A DNA stretch of 64,000 nt from Pseudonocardia oroxyli (GTDB lineage: Bacteria > Actinomycetota > Actinomycetes > Mycobacteriales > Pseudonocardiaceae): assembly GCF_900102195.1 (NCBI RefSeq), contig NZ_FNBE01000008.1, forward strand, positions 1 through 64,000, given 5' to 3'. The notes beneath the pieces were generated by a model. That model was not told the origin of the DNA. It saw only the letters and a program-made list of their open reading frames with translations, and did no database searches. Shown here piece by piece: positions 62,689 to 64,000 of this stretch. Position 1 is the first letter of the stretch. Every line of letters starts with the position of its first letter. The position numbers and the translations under genes were made by a program.

Positions 62689-62694
62689 ACCCTA
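62689..62694 (-). promoter_or_regulatory. -10 box TAGGGT of the aroG leader transcript
   Basis: TAGGGT on the minus strand ends 7 nt before the leader-peptide GTG and lies 5 bp after the tspO stop codon, giving aroG its own promoter. Confidence 0.6.
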
Positions 62695-62698
62695 CACG

Positions 62699-63184
62699 TC
62701 AGTTGAGCGTCCAGATGGCCAGATTGAGGGCGGACGCGAACGTCACCCAGGCCAGGTAGGGCGCGAGCAGCCAGGCGGCGGGCCTGCTGTGCCGCGCGAA
62801 CAGCACCGTCGTCGCCACGATCGACAGCCAGAGCAGGACGATCTCGGCGAACGCGAGCCCGAACCGGCCCGCGCCGAAGAACAGCGGCGTCCAGGCCATG
62901 TTCAGCAGCAGTTGCACGCCGTACACGACGTGGGCGGGCGCGGTCAGCCCGCTGCGCCGCCACACCAGCCAGCCGGAGACGGCGATCAGCAGGTAGAGCA
63001 CCGTCCACACCGGACCGAACAGCCACGACGGAGGCGCCCACGAGGGCTGGACGAACCCGGCGTACTGCTCGGCGGCAGAGGCGGACGCGAGCCCGCCGAC
63101 GACGGCGACGATCGCGACGGCGACGAGGAAGCCCAACAGCGCGAGCGCCGCGGGCGGGCGGGTGCGGGAGGAGTGCACGGTCAT
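62699..63184 (-). CDS. tspO: TspO/MBR family membrane protein
   Basis: A 161-aa protein with five transmembrane helices. Family motifs: FVQPSWAPPSWLFGPVWTVL (tryptophan-rich loop), WRRSGLTAPAHVVYGVQLLL, NMAWTPLFFGAGRFGLAFAE and the end WLLAPYLAWVTFASALNLAI. TspO binds porphyrins and related ligands and is stress-linked. The ATG at 63184 lies just 3' of an inverted repeat that would place it under repressor control. Confidence 0.92.
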   Translation of the reverse strand: MTVHSSRTRPPAALALLGFLVAVAIVAVVGGLASASAAEQYAGFVQPSWAPPSWLFGPVWTVLYLLIAVSGWLVWRRSGLTAPAHVVYGVQLLLNMAWTPLFFGAGRFGLAFAEIVLLWLSIVATTVLFARHSRPAAWLLAPYLAWVTFASALNLAIWTLN

Positions 63185-63192
63185 GCCGAATA

Positions 63193-63209
63193 GTCTCGAC
63201 GATCGAGAC
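63193..63209 (-). promoter_or_regulatory. Inverted-repeat operator before tspO
   Basis: Perfect 7-bp arms GTCTCGA/TCGAGAC around CGA, 8 bp upstream of the ATG. GACTAT (minus strand, 5 nt before the ATG) is a possible -10 overlapped by the repeat, so a bound repressor would occlude the promoter. Confidence 0.6.
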
Positions 63210-63255
63210 AATTCTCGCGCGCCGAACCCACCCCGGAGCCACACTGCGCCGCTTG

Positions 63256-63549
63256 CTAGCGGGCCTCCTCCACGCGGGAGTCGATCTTCTTCGCCAGGGC
63301 GGTGTCCTTGCCGGTGAGGCCGCCCTCGCTGTGGGTGCTCAGGCGGAAGGTGAGGGTGCGCCAGCGGATGTCGATGTCCGGGTGGTGGTCCCGGTCCTCG
63401 GCGTCCTCCGCCACCCGGTCCACGACGGCGATCGCGGCGCGGAAGCACGGGAGCTCGGCGGTGCGGACGATCGCGTCCCCGTCCCGCTCCCACCCGTCCA
63501 GATCGGCGAGGGCGGCGGTGATCTCGGCGTCGCTCAGCAGTGCGGCCAT
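63256..63549 (-). CDS. Pterin-4a-carbinolamine dehydratase (PCD/DCoH family)
   Basis: A 97-aa protein matching 4a-hydroxytetrahydrobiopterin dehydratase: LADLDGWERDGDAIVRTAEL, then the active-site EDRDHHPDIDIRWRTLTFRL with the catalytic His-His-Pro and a distal histidine STHSEGGLTGKDTALAKKID. Its cofactor in actinobacteria without phenylalanine hydroxylase is unclear; it may act in molybdopterin or folate-type pterin turnover. It overlaps no neighbour; the ABC permease gene ends 11 bp upstream. Confidence 0.93.
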   Translation of the reverse strand: MAALLSDAEITAALADLDGWERDGDAIVRTAELPCFRAAIAVVDRVAEDAEDRDHHPDIDIRWRTLTFRLSTHSEGGLTGKDTALAKKIDSRVEEAR

Positions 63550-63560
63550 GGCGCCCGAGG

Positions 63561-64000
63561 CTAGGCGTCCCGGCGCTGCATCCGCCAGACGGTGATGCCC
63601 AGGCCGATCGCGGCATAGCACAGGGCGCGCACGGTGGACGAGCCCATCGCGTCCAGCGCGACCGGATCGCGCAGGGCGTCCGTGGCCGCCGTCCACCCAC
63701 TGGTCAACAGCCACGGCTGCAGCCAGTCCAGCGCCGGGATCGCGGACAGCACCCCGAACGCGATCAGCCCGCCCAACACGCTCGCCAGCACGACGAGCGG
63801 GTGCTCCGTCAGCGACGACACCGCGAGCGCCACCGCCCCGACCGCGGCGAGCTGCCCGAGCACCCACACGGCCACCAGCCCGACCCGCGCGACGCCCTCG
63901 CCGAACCCGAGCGTGGTGCCGGACAACGTGACCATCTGCCCGTCGGCGCTGCCGACCACGACCATCCCCGCCAGCACCCCGACGACGGCGATCACCAGCA
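63561..64000 (-). CDS. ABC-2-type permease, C-terminal part (start beyond the right edge)
   Basis: At least 146 residues of an integral membrane protein run off the window. Four helices are visible: VIAVVGVLAGMVVVG, VGLVAVWVLGQLAAVGAVAL, LVVLASVLGGLIAFGVLSAI and the final STVRALCYAAIGLGITVW followed by RMQRRDA. The loop GSADGQMVTLSGTTLGFGEG and the overall layout fit ABC-2 permeases that pair with an ATPase gene expected just outside the window. Confidence 0.75.
   Translation of the reverse strand, partial: LVIAVVGVLAGMVVVGSADGQMVTLSGTTLGFGEGVARVGLVAVWVLGQLAAVGAVALAVSSLTEHPLVVLASVLGGLIAFGVLSAIPALDWLQPWLLTSGWTAATDALRDPVALDAMGSSTVRALCYAAIGLGITVWRMQRRDA

Overview
The window is very high-GC DNA with dense, often 4-nt-overlapping genes, many GTG starts and many promoters that place a TANNNT -10 box 5-8 nt before the start codon. 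It carries a mycothiol conjugate amidase (mca), two ShbA/SigD-like sigma factors and a gene order that parallels Mycobacterium tuberculosis Rv1077 to Rv1112 (cbs, metB, greA, mca, small membrane protein, DUF255 protein, hemolysin III, Z-prenyl synthase, phoH2, fumC, glpX, DUF4245, xseB/xseA, Rv1109c-like, ispH, DUF6542, ychF). This points to a chromosomal segment of a mycolic-order relative, most likely Pseudonocardiaceae (inference; no rRNA is present to settle it). No rRNA, convincing tRNA, IS element, prophage or CRISPR array was seen.

Layout. 1-4.5 kb: a DUF222 (13E12-type) protein running off the left edge, with an in-frame 15-bp tandem repeat and a LexA-like box at its start; a GNAT acetyltransferase; an FAD dehydrogenase/truncated globin operon; and an array of five near-identical hairpins. 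4.5-9.6 kb: Nudix hydrolase, Bax-inhibitor-1 membrane protein, FMN-binding protein, an ShbA-type sigma factor and, divergent from it, an HTH-nSTAND1-TM protein whose Walker A lysine is missing. 9.6-18.6 kb: transsulfuration genes cbs and metB surrounding an iron-type ABC importer with an IdeR/DtxR-like box and a divergent two-component system. 18.6-26.6 kb: ilvA, greA, mca, DUF255, TrhA, Z-prenyl synthase. 26.6-30.8 kb: a tandem pair of small secreted proteins sharing a position-matched leader element, a DUF885-like peptidase and PhoH2. 30.8-41.2 kb: guaB1, ligB, quinone reductase, WYL regulator, fumC flanked by two paralogous LuxR regulators, glpX, DUF4245. 41.2-45.7 kb: an accessory-looking cluster of two alpha/beta hydrolases, a PucR-type regulator and a MerR/SDR pair. 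45.7-55.6 kb: xseAB, ispH, rmuC, an alkylation-repair operon (AdaA-AlkA fusion plus Ogt), a second ShbA-like sigma factor and ychF. 55.6-64 kb: lipoprotein, SCO6745-like protein, a HelD-type ATPase/LLM oxidoreductase operon, aroG behind an apparent aromatic leader peptide, tspO, a pterin dehydratase and an ABC-2 permease running off the right edge.

The most noteworthy element is a 21-codon leader upstream of the DAHP synthase gene aroG. It reads Tyr-Trp-Phe in a row, begins 7 nt after a -10 box, and a 13-nt stretch just after the YWF codons is perfectly complementary to a segment before aroG that can alternatively fold locally. This looks like an attenuator sensing all three end products of the shikimate pathway. 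Other points of interest are the hairpin array, related long palindromes at gene ends, the inactivated-looking nSTAND1 protein beside a sigma factor, and the paired secreted proteins.
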